Shown here piece after piece: positions 1 to 6,646 of a stretch of 8,810 bases of DNA; the first letter of the stretch is position 1; every line of letters begins with the position of its first letter. The position numbers and the translations under genes are program-made. Source of the stretch: an uncultured Bacilli bacterium (GTDB lineage: Bacteria; Bacillota_I; Bacilli_A; RF39; UBA660); contig CAJUHL010000069.1 in the NCBI GenBank assembly GCA_910586425.1, positions 1 through 8,810 of the forward strand, given 5' to 3'. The notes beneath the pieces were generated by a model. It did not search any database. It worked only from the letters and a program-made list of their open reading frames with translations, and was not told the DNA's origin.

Positions 1-22
1 TTGTGAAACATAAATTTGCTAA

Positions 23-45
23 TTAGTGAAAGTTAGCGAAAGTTA
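23..45. repeat. Short tandem repeat, 10-bp unit TTAGYGAAAG, two copies plus TTA
   Basis: On the plus strand TTAGTGAAAG (23-32) is followed by TTAGCGAAAG (33-42) and TTA, one mismatch between units. A further GTGAAA occurs at 3-8, and an 8-bp palindrome, CTAATTAG (19-26), overlaps the first unit. The repeat begins 3 bp past the stop codon of the last operon gene. There is no GC-rich stem or T-tract, so it does not read as a terminator. It could be a binding site, a recombination relic or chance; only 47 bp of flank are visible. Confidence 0.5.
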
Positions 46-47
46 AA

Positions 48-1526
48 TTATGCCCAATATGGTATATATTTTTTATATCTCGGTGCTGTTTCCGGATCAA
101 CTGCCTTAATCAGCCCTGCATCTATTGTATTTTGAATTAAACGTGATGCTTTTGTCATTTCTTGATCCGATAATCCGAATAATTTCCTAATATCTCCATT
201 AGAGACAGCCTCATAATTGACATAAGCCAAACAAGCCTGCATATAACAAGTACGAACACGATCTTCCTTTGTTGTCATTTCAAATGGAACCTTTGCAAAT
301 AATACCGCTTTTGTAAATTGATTATTCTGATTCTCAATTCTTGGCGCAAGCAATTCATTTTTTGCGGTAGCCTCTATAATCTTGTCATATCCGCTGCCTC
401 GTTCCTCACAGATACCACATTTATGCATAAATCCGGCAATGTTTTCATTTCGTGATACTGGAACCGTATCTACAATACGATCTATTGCTACCAGCGGAGC
501 ACCTGCATTAGAAAACTCTATTCGATTTTTGAACACTTCCACCATAGGATTCGTACCGCGCTGTTGCAGATCCTGATGAATCATAACATTCGCCAATAAT
601 TCACGAATTGCTATTTCTGGAAAACTAATAACGGACTTCCTTGTTGCTTCCACTATCACTTCTTCCTGCGGAATAATTGTCATAATATATTGAACAATAT
701 CCTCATGCGCAAAAGCATAACCGCCCGAAAATTCTTTTTCCCTAATTGCATCCAATCGGGAATTTTCTTTATACCAAATAACACGCACAGATCGACGATG
801 AAGATTATCAAACTTTTTCAAATCTTTCGCAATCATCAATGCTCCCATATTGGTAATGTTCCAATTCCCTGCATCATTTTTAATGATAAACTTTTCATTC
901 TGTAAATCATCCAAAACTTTATCCCTACTACGGGGAATCGGCATTTCCATCTTATCGTAGTACTTGGGATAATCCAATAAAACAACCAATTCGTCTTCTT
1001 CAACATTACTTTTTGCCAAGCGAAGCTCATATGGTGTTGTATCAAACGCCTGCCACAATTCCCTTTCTTTATCTGGATATTCCTTTAAATTTTTCTTATT
1101 TGTACCAACCCGAATATATTCCACTCCTGCAAACTGAACTGGCTGTTTCTCAGCACAGGGAATTTCAATCATTACAACATTTTTCCCTCCCATAGGGAGT
1201 TCCATAGGAATTTCATAAAATTTAAAATTGATTCGTGGTGAAACCATACGTGAAAGCCATGCTTCCAGTTCTTCATTTCCTTTTTTCATTTTCCGATATT
1301 GAAATTCTGTACCAATTATTTCATGTGTATCATTATGAATTCCCCAAACAAGATATCCCTTTGTCCTACCGCACAATGTGGCAGAATTACTCAATGCTGA
1401 GATATATTCTCCTATCAACTGAGGATCTTTATTATTGCATTTAATCTCTACCCATTCTGTTTCAGTTGGTAGTTTTGCAAGTTCCCGTACAAGGCTTTGC
1501 AAATATTCTATAGATGTAATTGACAT
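48..1526 (-). CDS. Schlafen AlbA_2 domain, GHKL ATPase and winged-helix protein
   Basis: 492 residues. The N-terminus (about 15-145) is an AlbA_2 (Schlafen-type) domain with E-T-E-W-V-E-I-K (22-29), an alanine-asparagine helix (43-48, SALSNS) and WGIHNDTHEIIG (61-72). The middle (about 300-385) matches the HATPase_c_4 / RecG-like C-terminal ATP-binding module: an N-box, RELLANVMIHQD (308-319, E309 and N313), IEFSNAGAP (336-344), SRNEN (358-362) and EERGSGYDKI (374-383). Residues about 425-492 look like a winged helix (DIRKLFGLSD, then ASRLIQNTIDAGLI). Proteins of this build are common in mobile and defence DNA and are annotated as transcriptional regulators or ATP-binding proteins; their true activity is mostly unknown. 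Residues E22, E27 and D66 match the spacing of the Schlafen nuclease triad. The start is set at 1526 because GAGGTGAT precedes it; the ATG at 1568 lies inside the upstream gene. It is the last gene seen in the operon. Confidence 0.92.
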   Translation of the reverse strand: MSITSIEYLQSLVRELAKLPTETEWVEIKCNNKDPQLIGEYISALSNSATLCGRTKGYLVWGIHNDTHEIIGTEFQYRKMKKGNEELEAWLSRMVSPRINFKFYEIPMELPMGGKNVVMIEIPCAEKQPVQFAGVEYIRVGTNKKNLKEYPDKERELWQAFDTTPYELRLAKSNVEEDELVVLLDYPKYYDKMEMPIPRSRDKVLDDLQNEKFIIKNDAGNWNITNMGALMIAKDLKKFDNLHRRSVRVIWYKENSRLDAIREKEFSGGYAFAHEDIVQYIMTIIPQEEVIVEATRKSVISFPEIAIRELLANVMIHQDLQQRGTNPMVEVFKNRIEFSNAGAPLVAIDRIVDTVPVSRNENIAGFMHKCGICEERGSGYDKIIEATAKNELLAPRIENQNNQFTKAVLFAKVPFEMTTKEDRVRTCYMQACLAYVNYEAVSNGDIRKLFGLSDQEMTKASRLIQNTIDAGLIKAVDPETAPRYKKYIPYWA

Positions 1527-1529
1527 AAA

Positions 1530-1537
1530 ATCACCTC
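1530..1537 (-). promoter_or_regulatory. Shine-Dalgarno of the AlbA_2/ATPase gene (decides the start)
   Basis: GAGGTGAT, an 8-base match to the 16S anti-Shine-Dalgarno complement; its GAGG core is 7 nt before the ATG at 1526. It lies in the 20-bp gap after the stop of the upstream gene at 1547. It rules out the in-frame ATG at 1568, which would overlap the upstream gene and lacks such a site. Confidence 0.85.
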
Positions 1538-1546
1538 TTTTTGTTT

Positions 1547-2431
1547 CTATGTATCCAGCATGTCCCATTCATAACCTAATACCCACCTGAGTGCAGATAA
1601 TTTCCCATTAAGCATTCCCCATTCAAAATCACTATATGGTCCCAAGTTTTCTTCTCCATATTTTTCTATAACTTTTCTCGCTGATTCCATAGCGCCTTTC
1701 CAGATTTCCGGATTTACATCTTCTATTCCTTGTTCAATACGATATTCCAAACTCAGATGCCTATCAAACCATATCTTATCCAAAAACATATTCTCTGCTT
1801 CTAAAACTTCTTTCAACGTGCGTACTTCTTCAGTGTCATCAAATACAGATATCTGTTCTGTTTGGTTCAGTATGCTTGCACACAAATCATCCAGTTTTTG
1901 CTCAATTCTCGTTATTCCTTGTTCATTTACATATGAAAAGTATGACAACTGCTCTTCTTTCGTCATTTCTATTTCCAAATATTCTAAACGAATTCCATAC
2001 ATCTTAGGCGTATTCAAAATATTAGCAATTCGCTCTAAATGATATATACGAACATCTACTGTTTTATCCATTTCTTCTAATATTTTTCTTTCCATTAAAG
2101 ACAATTCTTGGTTTGTTATAAAAGCAATTCCTTTTGCTTCATTTCTATAAACTCCCTCTAAATCATGTCTGTATTTCTTCTTTATTTCATTAAAACTTTG
2201 TTGACCCCTTGGAAAATATGCTGCTCCAATCCATTTAAAGTTATTAAATTCGCACAGCATATCCTTTCCACCATCTTTTCCCCCTAATGGATGTGAAGGA
2301 TCAATATCACGAAACCCCTCCTGCTCTAAAATCAATGCTGCCAGCCTTTCCGATGCCGCTTGTCCTTTATCCCATTCTAACAGTCTATAAAATGTTTCCC
2401 TGCCTTCTGCCCTTCTCAATAAAATCACCAT
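1547..2431 (-). CDS. Two-part conserved-looking protein: nuclease-like N-terminus and unknown C-terminal domain
   Basis: 294 residues, function unknown. The N-terminal half (about 20-150) has SERLAALILEQEGF (27-40), then PSHPLGGKDGGKDM (45-58), WIGAAYFPRGQ (67-77), GIAFITNQEL (101-110) and IYHLERI (129-135). A helix, then a G-G-x-D-G-G-x-D turn, then two strands resembles Mrr-like PD-(D/E)xK nucleases. However, the usual E/Q-x-K on the following strand is replaced by A-A-Y, so the site is either degenerate or rebuilt from other residues. The middle (about 155-215) is helical and acidic. The C-terminus has WFDRH (221-225) and a dense run from LGPYSDFEWGM (263-273) through KLSALRWVLG to WDMLDT at the end; I recall this signature from other uncharacterised bacterial proteins but know no function for it. 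The ATG lies 6 bp after the PC4-like stop with no clear Shine-Dalgarno, so translation is probably coupled. A GTG one codon on is an alternative start. Confidence 0.85.
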   Translation of the reverse strand: MVILLRRAEGRETFYRLLEWDKGQAASERLAALILEQEGFRDIDPSHPLGGKDGGKDMLCEFNNFKWIGAAYFPRGQQSFNEIKKKYRHDLEGVYRNEAKGIAFITNQELSLMERKILEEMDKTVDVRIYHLERIANILNTPKMYGIRLEYLEIEMTKEEQLSYFSYVNEQGITRIEQKLDDLCASILNQTEQISVFDDTEEVRTLKEVLEAENMFLDKIWFDRHLSLEYRIEQGIEDVNPEIWKGAMESARKVIEKYGEENLGPYSDFEWGMLNGKLSALRWVLGYEWDMLDT

Positions 2432-2437
2432 CCAATT

Positions 2438-2662
2438 CTATTCTTCTAAAATCTTACCTAGAATTTTATATAGTTCCTTTATTTCATCCTTACTCAAAGT
2501 AATTCCTTTTCCCATCTTTTCATGTTGAGGTGCCCAATCTCTAATATCGTATTTGGAAGCTCCTCCATTCCACGAAATAAGATTCAATTCTTTTTTCCAT
2601 CCCTTAGCACTCTCAGAAAGCACTCCCAATTCTTCCAAGATATCATATTTAATATCTGCCAT
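2438..2662 (-). CDS. ydbC: YdbC/PC4-family single-stranded-DNA-binding protein
   Basis: A complete 74-residue protein. It has the features of bacterial YdbC, a PC4 (transcriptional coactivator p15) fold protein: an N-terminal YDILEELGVLSES segment (6-18), then GWKKELNLISWNGG (21-34), KYDIRDWAPQHEKMGKG (37-53), ITL (54-56), and a C-terminal helix. PC4-fold proteins dimerise and bind single-stranded DNA through the beta sheet; the Lactococcus YdbC structure is of this type (established knowledge). In Firmicutes this is usually a small stand-alone housekeeping-like gene, so its place inside a type III R-M operon is unusual. GGAGG lies 6 nt before the ATG, which makes the start clear. It ends 6 bp before the next gene, which has no clear ribosome site of its own. 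Role in this operon: possibly binding ssDNA made by the Res helicase or by resection; this is inference. Confidence 0.9.
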   Translation of the reverse strand: MADIKYDILEELGVLSESAKGWKKELNLISWNGGASKYDIRDWAPQHEKMGKGITLSKDEIKELYKILGKILEE

Positions 2663-2668
2663 AATATA

Positions 2669-2673
2669 CCTCC
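2669..2673 (-). promoter_or_regulatory. Shine-Dalgarno of the PC4-like gene
   Basis: Perfect GGAGG with a 6-nt spacer to the ATG at 2662. It is among the strongest ribosome sites in the operon, suggesting that this small protein is made in quantity relative to its neighbours. Confidence 0.8.
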
Positions 2674-2674
2674 A

Positions 2675-3520
2675 CTAAATCTGCATTCCTGTTTTTTCTC
2701 TTAAGTAACTATCACACTTATCATCCAATACATTCTTATGATTATTCAAAAAGTCTGATACAAACGGCGCAACCCAATACTGTGAGCCGTCTGGCGGCGT
2801 ATCTCCGACATCCAGATAATCTGTATAATCAGATGACATTATAAGCAGTGGTTTTATTAACACCACCAAAAACAAAAATGAAATTGTAATAAAAATCGCT
2901 GCTTCACCAAACTCCTTGCACTCCTCTTTTATTTTGTTTTTTACATCCAATCGGTTGTATGATTCATTATAAAACCGATACCCATTGGAATGTACATAAT
3001 TATTTAGTTTATCTGCAAGCTTATCAAATGAATCCTTTAATTGAAATTCCTTTACTGCCTTTCTTGCGGTTGGATATGACGCAATACACTTTAAAACAGA
3101 GCCTATATGCAAATCCTTTTGCTGATTATGTACCCAATCCCAAATATTCTTCTCATCTTCATTTAATTGCTGTACATCAACATACTGAGTAAAATCACTA
3201 TTATTTGATACTGTAAAAAGATACACATAATAAAACAAGTCATCTCGATATTTACGCAACAAAGAATATGCATCAGCAAAATTAGCATTCATACAGCAAA
3301 AACGAATGCTCGCCATAGTCCTTGTTGCAGAATCAAGAATAAGATTGCCGTTTACTACTCCTGTCTGTCTAAAAACAGACATATCTCTGCCAAAAGCTAA
3401 ATATCCTAATTCATTGAGAAAATCTCTAATTTGTGTAAGCAATTCTATCAAAGATATAAAATCCTGATTTGTACTCACACCATTTCTATTAATTTCAAAT
3501 TGATTGATTGGTGAAAACAT
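2675..3520 (-). CDS. Unrecognised 281-residue protein with one predicted membrane segment
   Basis: I cannot assign a family with confidence. The protein is largely helical and soluble-looking up to about residue 200. It has a charged LRKYRDD stretch (88-94) followed by an aromatic-hydrophobic helix, and NNYVHSNGYR (173-182), whose N-x-x-H-S-N-G pattern recalls the end of HEPN-like helical domains, although the arginine of the classic R-X4-6-H motif is not evident. Residues about 207-228 (AAIFITISFLFLVVLIKPLL and neighbours) form a strong hydrophobic segment flanked by charged residues, probably a single transmembrane helix, with an acidic roughly 50-residue tail. Start: ATG with AGGA 6 nt upstream and no better alternative. 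It lies 17 bp after res and 12 bp before the PC4-like gene, so it belongs to the same operon. A membrane-anchored accessory or effector protein is a guess from context only. Confidence 0.85.
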   Translation of the reverse strand: MFSPINQFEINRNGVSTNQDFISLIELLTQIRDFLNELGYLAFGRDMSVFRQTGVVNGNLILDSATRTMASIRFCCMNANFADAYSLLRKYRDDLFYYVYLFTVSNNSDFTQYVDVQQLNEDEKNIWDWVHNQQKDLHIGSVLKCIASYPTARKAVKEFQLKDSFDKLADKLNNYVHSNGYRFYNESYNRLDVKNKIKEECKEFGEAAIFITISFLFLVVLIKPLLIMSSDYTDYLDVGDTPPDGSQYWVAPFVSDFLNNHKNVLDDKCDSYLREKTGMQI

Positions 3521-3537
3521 ATATATTCCTCATTCTC

Positions 3538-6500
3538 CTACTCACTTTCCGCAACTCCAAATTTCTGTCTGAAATCTTCATAACTATTTACCCAGTCAAA
3601 TCTTATCTGTTCAGATACTGCCTGAAAATGCAGCTTGCCACACCGAATCTTATTTCGTTCTACTTCCTGTAAGTTGACCTCCTGCTTATCTGCTTTCGTT
3701 TCAACAATAAAGTATATACCCAATTCCGGACTGTTCAAACTGTCCTTCCTGCACACAATTGCCCAGTCAGGAGAATAATTTCCATAAGGAGTATCAATAA
3801 TAAAGCCACCCTTTTTCAACTTTGTAAACAACAATACATTCTGGTTATTCTCGAGCTTCTGAGCAAACTCTTTCTCACCTTTACTATCCATCTTGTAATA
3901 CTCATTCATTGCAGAACTGCGATTTGTGTTTGCTTGAAATACCCGCCATTCTTCATTAAAATCTTCCTCGCTGATTGTATCAAGTTCAAAGATATTTCTA
4001 CTGTCTAGCTCATATCCGTTTATCACTTCATAGGACGTAATATTGGCTGCTTTTATATCACTCAACATCTTTAAGATTTTTTGTGTAACTGTATCTAAAA
4101 TATCCTGATTATTCAACAGTTCCCTCTTCTTAACAGCATGAATAATTTTAAATATGGCAAGTCTTGGCAGCATTGTGTGGTACATGATATAATTTGCAAT
4201 CTCGAAATCGCTCTTTGGATCGGAATCAATCTCAACTTCCAGTTCCTTGGCCCCATAAGATACATCTTCCATTACGAACATTGCAGATTCATTAAATTTC
4301 GCCTTACCAACTTCCACTTTATATTCATTTTTTGACTTCATAAACATTAGATAATTATTGATTTCTAAAGCACAGTCTTCAATAAATTTATCTTTATCTA
4401 TTTTGAATCTGTACATGGTACGCTTCGTGAGATTTTCTCTTAGCGCAAAATAAATCTGTTGAAATTCGCCTTCTGAAACAAAGGCTCTTACACTATTTTG
4501 GGGCTGTTCATTATCTCCATTGCGAATTTCAATCTTCTTAGTACCTTTTTGTATCATCAGTTCCTTAAACTGCTGCTTAATCTTTTCCGCATGTTCATAG
4601 AGCGTATCATCAACAAATATCATATTATCAAAAAGCTTCGTAATCTGAGATGATGTACCCTTTAAAACGTTTTCTCCAGTCATAACGCCAGCAGAAATTA
4701 ATTCCTGTTTCAATGTATCCACTAATTCCGGCTTGATTTTTTCCTGCGGAACTCCAGCCGTCTTCAATGTGGAAATAAGAATCTCAGCGGTAACTTCGTT
4801 CTTATCAAAATTCATATTATCGTTAAAATCTTTTTGCAATGCTGCTGCAAAATGCTCATAGTAATCATTTGCAATAACGGTAAGTTCATTGATTCTACGG
4901 TCTAAGCAGCGATTCCCCGTAATATCTATCGGCAGTCTCAAACCTCTTCCAATTTCCTGCTTTTTTGCTATTTCAGAACCGCCTGACTTTAACGTACATA
5001 ATGTAAATACATTCGGATTATCCCACCCTTCCCGAAGTGCCGAATGGGAGAAAATGAATGCAAGCGGTTCTTCAAAAGATATCAGTTCATCCTTCTTCTC
5101 CAAAATTAGGCTAATGCCACGGTCAATATCTTCCTGAGATTTTGCCTTGATTTTCAAATTATTTTCGTCAACTGATGAATCCCATCCATCAATTTCTACC
5201 ACATTTTTCTTTGCATCCAAAGCAAAATAACCTTCTCTGACTGACTGCACGTGCATATAGTCAGGAAAGTATTCTTTAAACTTTTCAATTGCAACTGCAT
5301 TTTGTGATATATACTTTTTATATTCTTCGTCAAAAATCCTCAAATATTCTCCTCTGCCATCAGGAGATGTATGATCTCTGACTTTATCCACCGAATCAAT
5401 GAAAAATAATGTAAGCGTCTTGATTTTTCTGCCAGTCCTTAAAATATTCATCTGTTTTACAAAATGATTCTGAATCGCAAGCCTTATCTGGATGCGTACC
5501 GCTTCATTCTTTTCAATTTCATATGTACTGTGTCCCTGTTCCAGCTCTATTATTTTCTCTTTTGTTGCAACCTGCAATGGTTTTAACTTATGAGGCTCTT
5601 CTGCAATACGCATATCTTTGTACTGAGGAAGGTTGCCGGACAGTTCTTCAATAGATACTCCGCCACCAACCTGAAACGTTTTAAAACGAATTATACCACC
5701 CTGTTCCTGTGAGAATATCTCAATCCTTGCCTTTAAATCAGAAGTAAAAGATAAATAACGGATATATGGATAATCTTTCGGAATTATCCCATGTACCGTC
5801 TTTACTTCAATTCTCTTTACTAAATCTTTTTGATATGCCCCATAAGAATCCAGCTTGTATATCTGGTTATACAACTGTTTGTGTGTAGCCGAATACCGTA
5901 ACGTAAATAATGGCTGTAACTCCTCTATCGCCTTTAAAGACTTGGATTTGTTTCTTTTTGTGCCTTCAATTTTCTGCGGTTCGTCAATTATAATAATCGG
6001 TTTAATATACTTAATGTCTTCCCAAAGAATCTGTCCATACTCATCTTCTGTCCTTATTTTATTCGTATCTTTATTGAATGCCTGAATATTCATTACGCAA
6101 ATGCTTAGGTCATTGCCCTCTACCAGCTTTGAGCTGATCTGTTTTGGATTATTACTGTCATAGATAAAGCTGTGCTTTGATAAATCAATATTATACAGCC
6201 TCTTAAAATGCTCCTGTAATTGCTCCATTGACTTTTCAACGCCCTTGCGAATGGCAATAGATGGAACTACTATTATAAATTTCTTAAATCCATACTCTTT
6301 ATACAGTTCCAGTATTGTGCGCAGATATACATATGTCTTACCTGTGCCGGTTTCCATTTCTATCGTGAAATTGTTTCCCTCTTCCAATGCAGAATCCGCA
6401 AACAAATCATTCTGTAACTGTACACGTCTTAAATTCTCTAACAATCTTGTACCTACTACAATATCATTGTTTCTTACCGGATCACCTTCCCCAATTTTAC

Positions 6501-6630
6501 GGGTACGATTGGGACGATAGATACCATCTATCTGTCTTGATAATCCCTTAAACAATTCGACTGTAGACCTGACTGCCTGCAATTGGTAATCAAGATTGTC
6601 ATCAAATTGGAATGTAATGCGTTTCGACAT
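3538..6630 (-). CDS. res: Type III restriction endonuclease (Res subunit), SF2 helicase with C-terminal nuclease
   Basis: A 1030-residue protein, a normal length for type III Res. In a complex with Mod it hydrolyses ATP on unmethylated sites and cuts DNA after two complexes communicate along the DNA (family knowledge). Seen in order: LDYQLQAVRSTVELF near the N-terminus (about 13-27); Walker A, METGTGKT (92-99); Walker B, IIIIDEPQ (212-219), the DEPx form usual in this family rather than DEAD; motif III, SAT (247-249); motif V-like SALREGWDNPN (530-540); and motif VI, QEIGRGLRLP (558-567). The nuclease domain at the C-terminus has EKEFAQKLE (919-927), then PD (954-955) and E-T-K (977-979), a good PD-X21-ExK site. 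All key residues are present and the frame is unbroken, so the enzyme is probably active. AAGGAG overlaps the mod stop codon 10 nt before the start, with a second AGGAG only 3 nt away. Mod lies directly upstream, and a gene of unknown function follows after 17 bp. Confidence 0.96.
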   Translation of the reverse strand: MSKRITFQFDDNLDYQLQAVRSTVELFKGLSRQIDGIYRPNRTRKIGEGDPVRNNDIVVGTRLLENLRRVQLQNDLFADSALEEGNNFTIEMETGTGKTYVYLRTILELYKEYGFKKFIIVVPSIAIRKGVEKSMEQLQEHFKRLYNIDLSKHSFIYDSNNPKQISSKLVEGNDLSICVMNIQAFNKDTNKIRTEDEYGQILWEDIKYIKPIIIIDEPQKIEGTKRNKSKSLKAIEELQPLFTLRYSATHKQLYNQIYKLDSYGAYQKDLVKRIEVKTVHGIIPKDYPYIRYLSFTSDLKARIEIFSQEQGGIIRFKTFQVGGGVSIEELSGNLPQYKDMRIAEEPHKLKPLQVATKEKIIELEQGHSTYEIEKNEAVRIQIRLAIQNHFVKQMNILRTGRKIKTLTLFFIDSVDKVRDHTSPDGRGEYLRIFDEEYKKYISQNAVAIEKFKEYFPDYMHVQSVREGYFALDAKKNVVEIDGWDSSVDENNLKIKAKSQEDIDRGISLILEKKDELISFEEPLAFIFSHSALREGWDNPNVFTLCTLKSGGSEIAKKQEIGRGLRLPIDITGNRCLDRRINELTVIANDYYEHFAAALQKDFNDNMNFDKNEVTAEILISTLKTAGVPQEKIKPELVDTLKQELISAGVMTGENVLKGTSSQITKLFDNMIFVDDTLYEHAEKIKQQFKELMIQKGTKKIEIRNGDNEQPQNSVRAFVSEGEFQQIYFALRENLTKRTMYRFKIDKDKFIEDCALEINNYLMFMKSKNEYKVEVGKAKFNESAMFVMEDVSYGAKELEVEIDSDPKSDFEIANYIMYHTMLPRLAIFKIIHAVKKRELLNNQDILDTVTQKILKMLSDIKAANITSYEVINGYELDSRNIFELDTISEEDFNEEWRVFQANTNRSSAMNEYYKMDSKGEKEFAQKLENNQNVLLFTKLKKGGFIIDTPYGNYSPDWAIVCRKDSLNSPELGIYFIVETKADKQEVNLQEVERNKIRCGKLHFQAVSEQIRFDWVNSYEDFRQKFGVAESE

Positions 6631-6633
6631 AAT

Positions 6634-6646
6634 CTCCTGTCTCCTT
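6634..6646 (-). promoter_or_regulatory. Tandem Shine-Dalgarno of res, overlapping the mod stop
   Basis: AAGGAG lies 10 nt before the res ATG and shares bases with the TAA stop of mod. A second AGGAG follows with only 3 nt before the ATG. The first has the more usable spacing. The overlap suggests that ribosomes finishing mod can start res, which would keep the two subunits in step. Confidence 0.7.

Noticed and set aside
1..47. Rho-independent terminator after the last gene
   Set aside because: The only stem is 5 bp (GCTAA/TTAGC) with a 10-nt loop, AT-rich and with no T-tract in the direction of transcription.
1527..1568. AlbA_2/ATPase protein starting at the ATG at 1568
   Set aside because: It would overlap the end of the preceding gene, and its extra residues are encoded by that gene's tail and the Shine-Dalgarno of the 1526 start.
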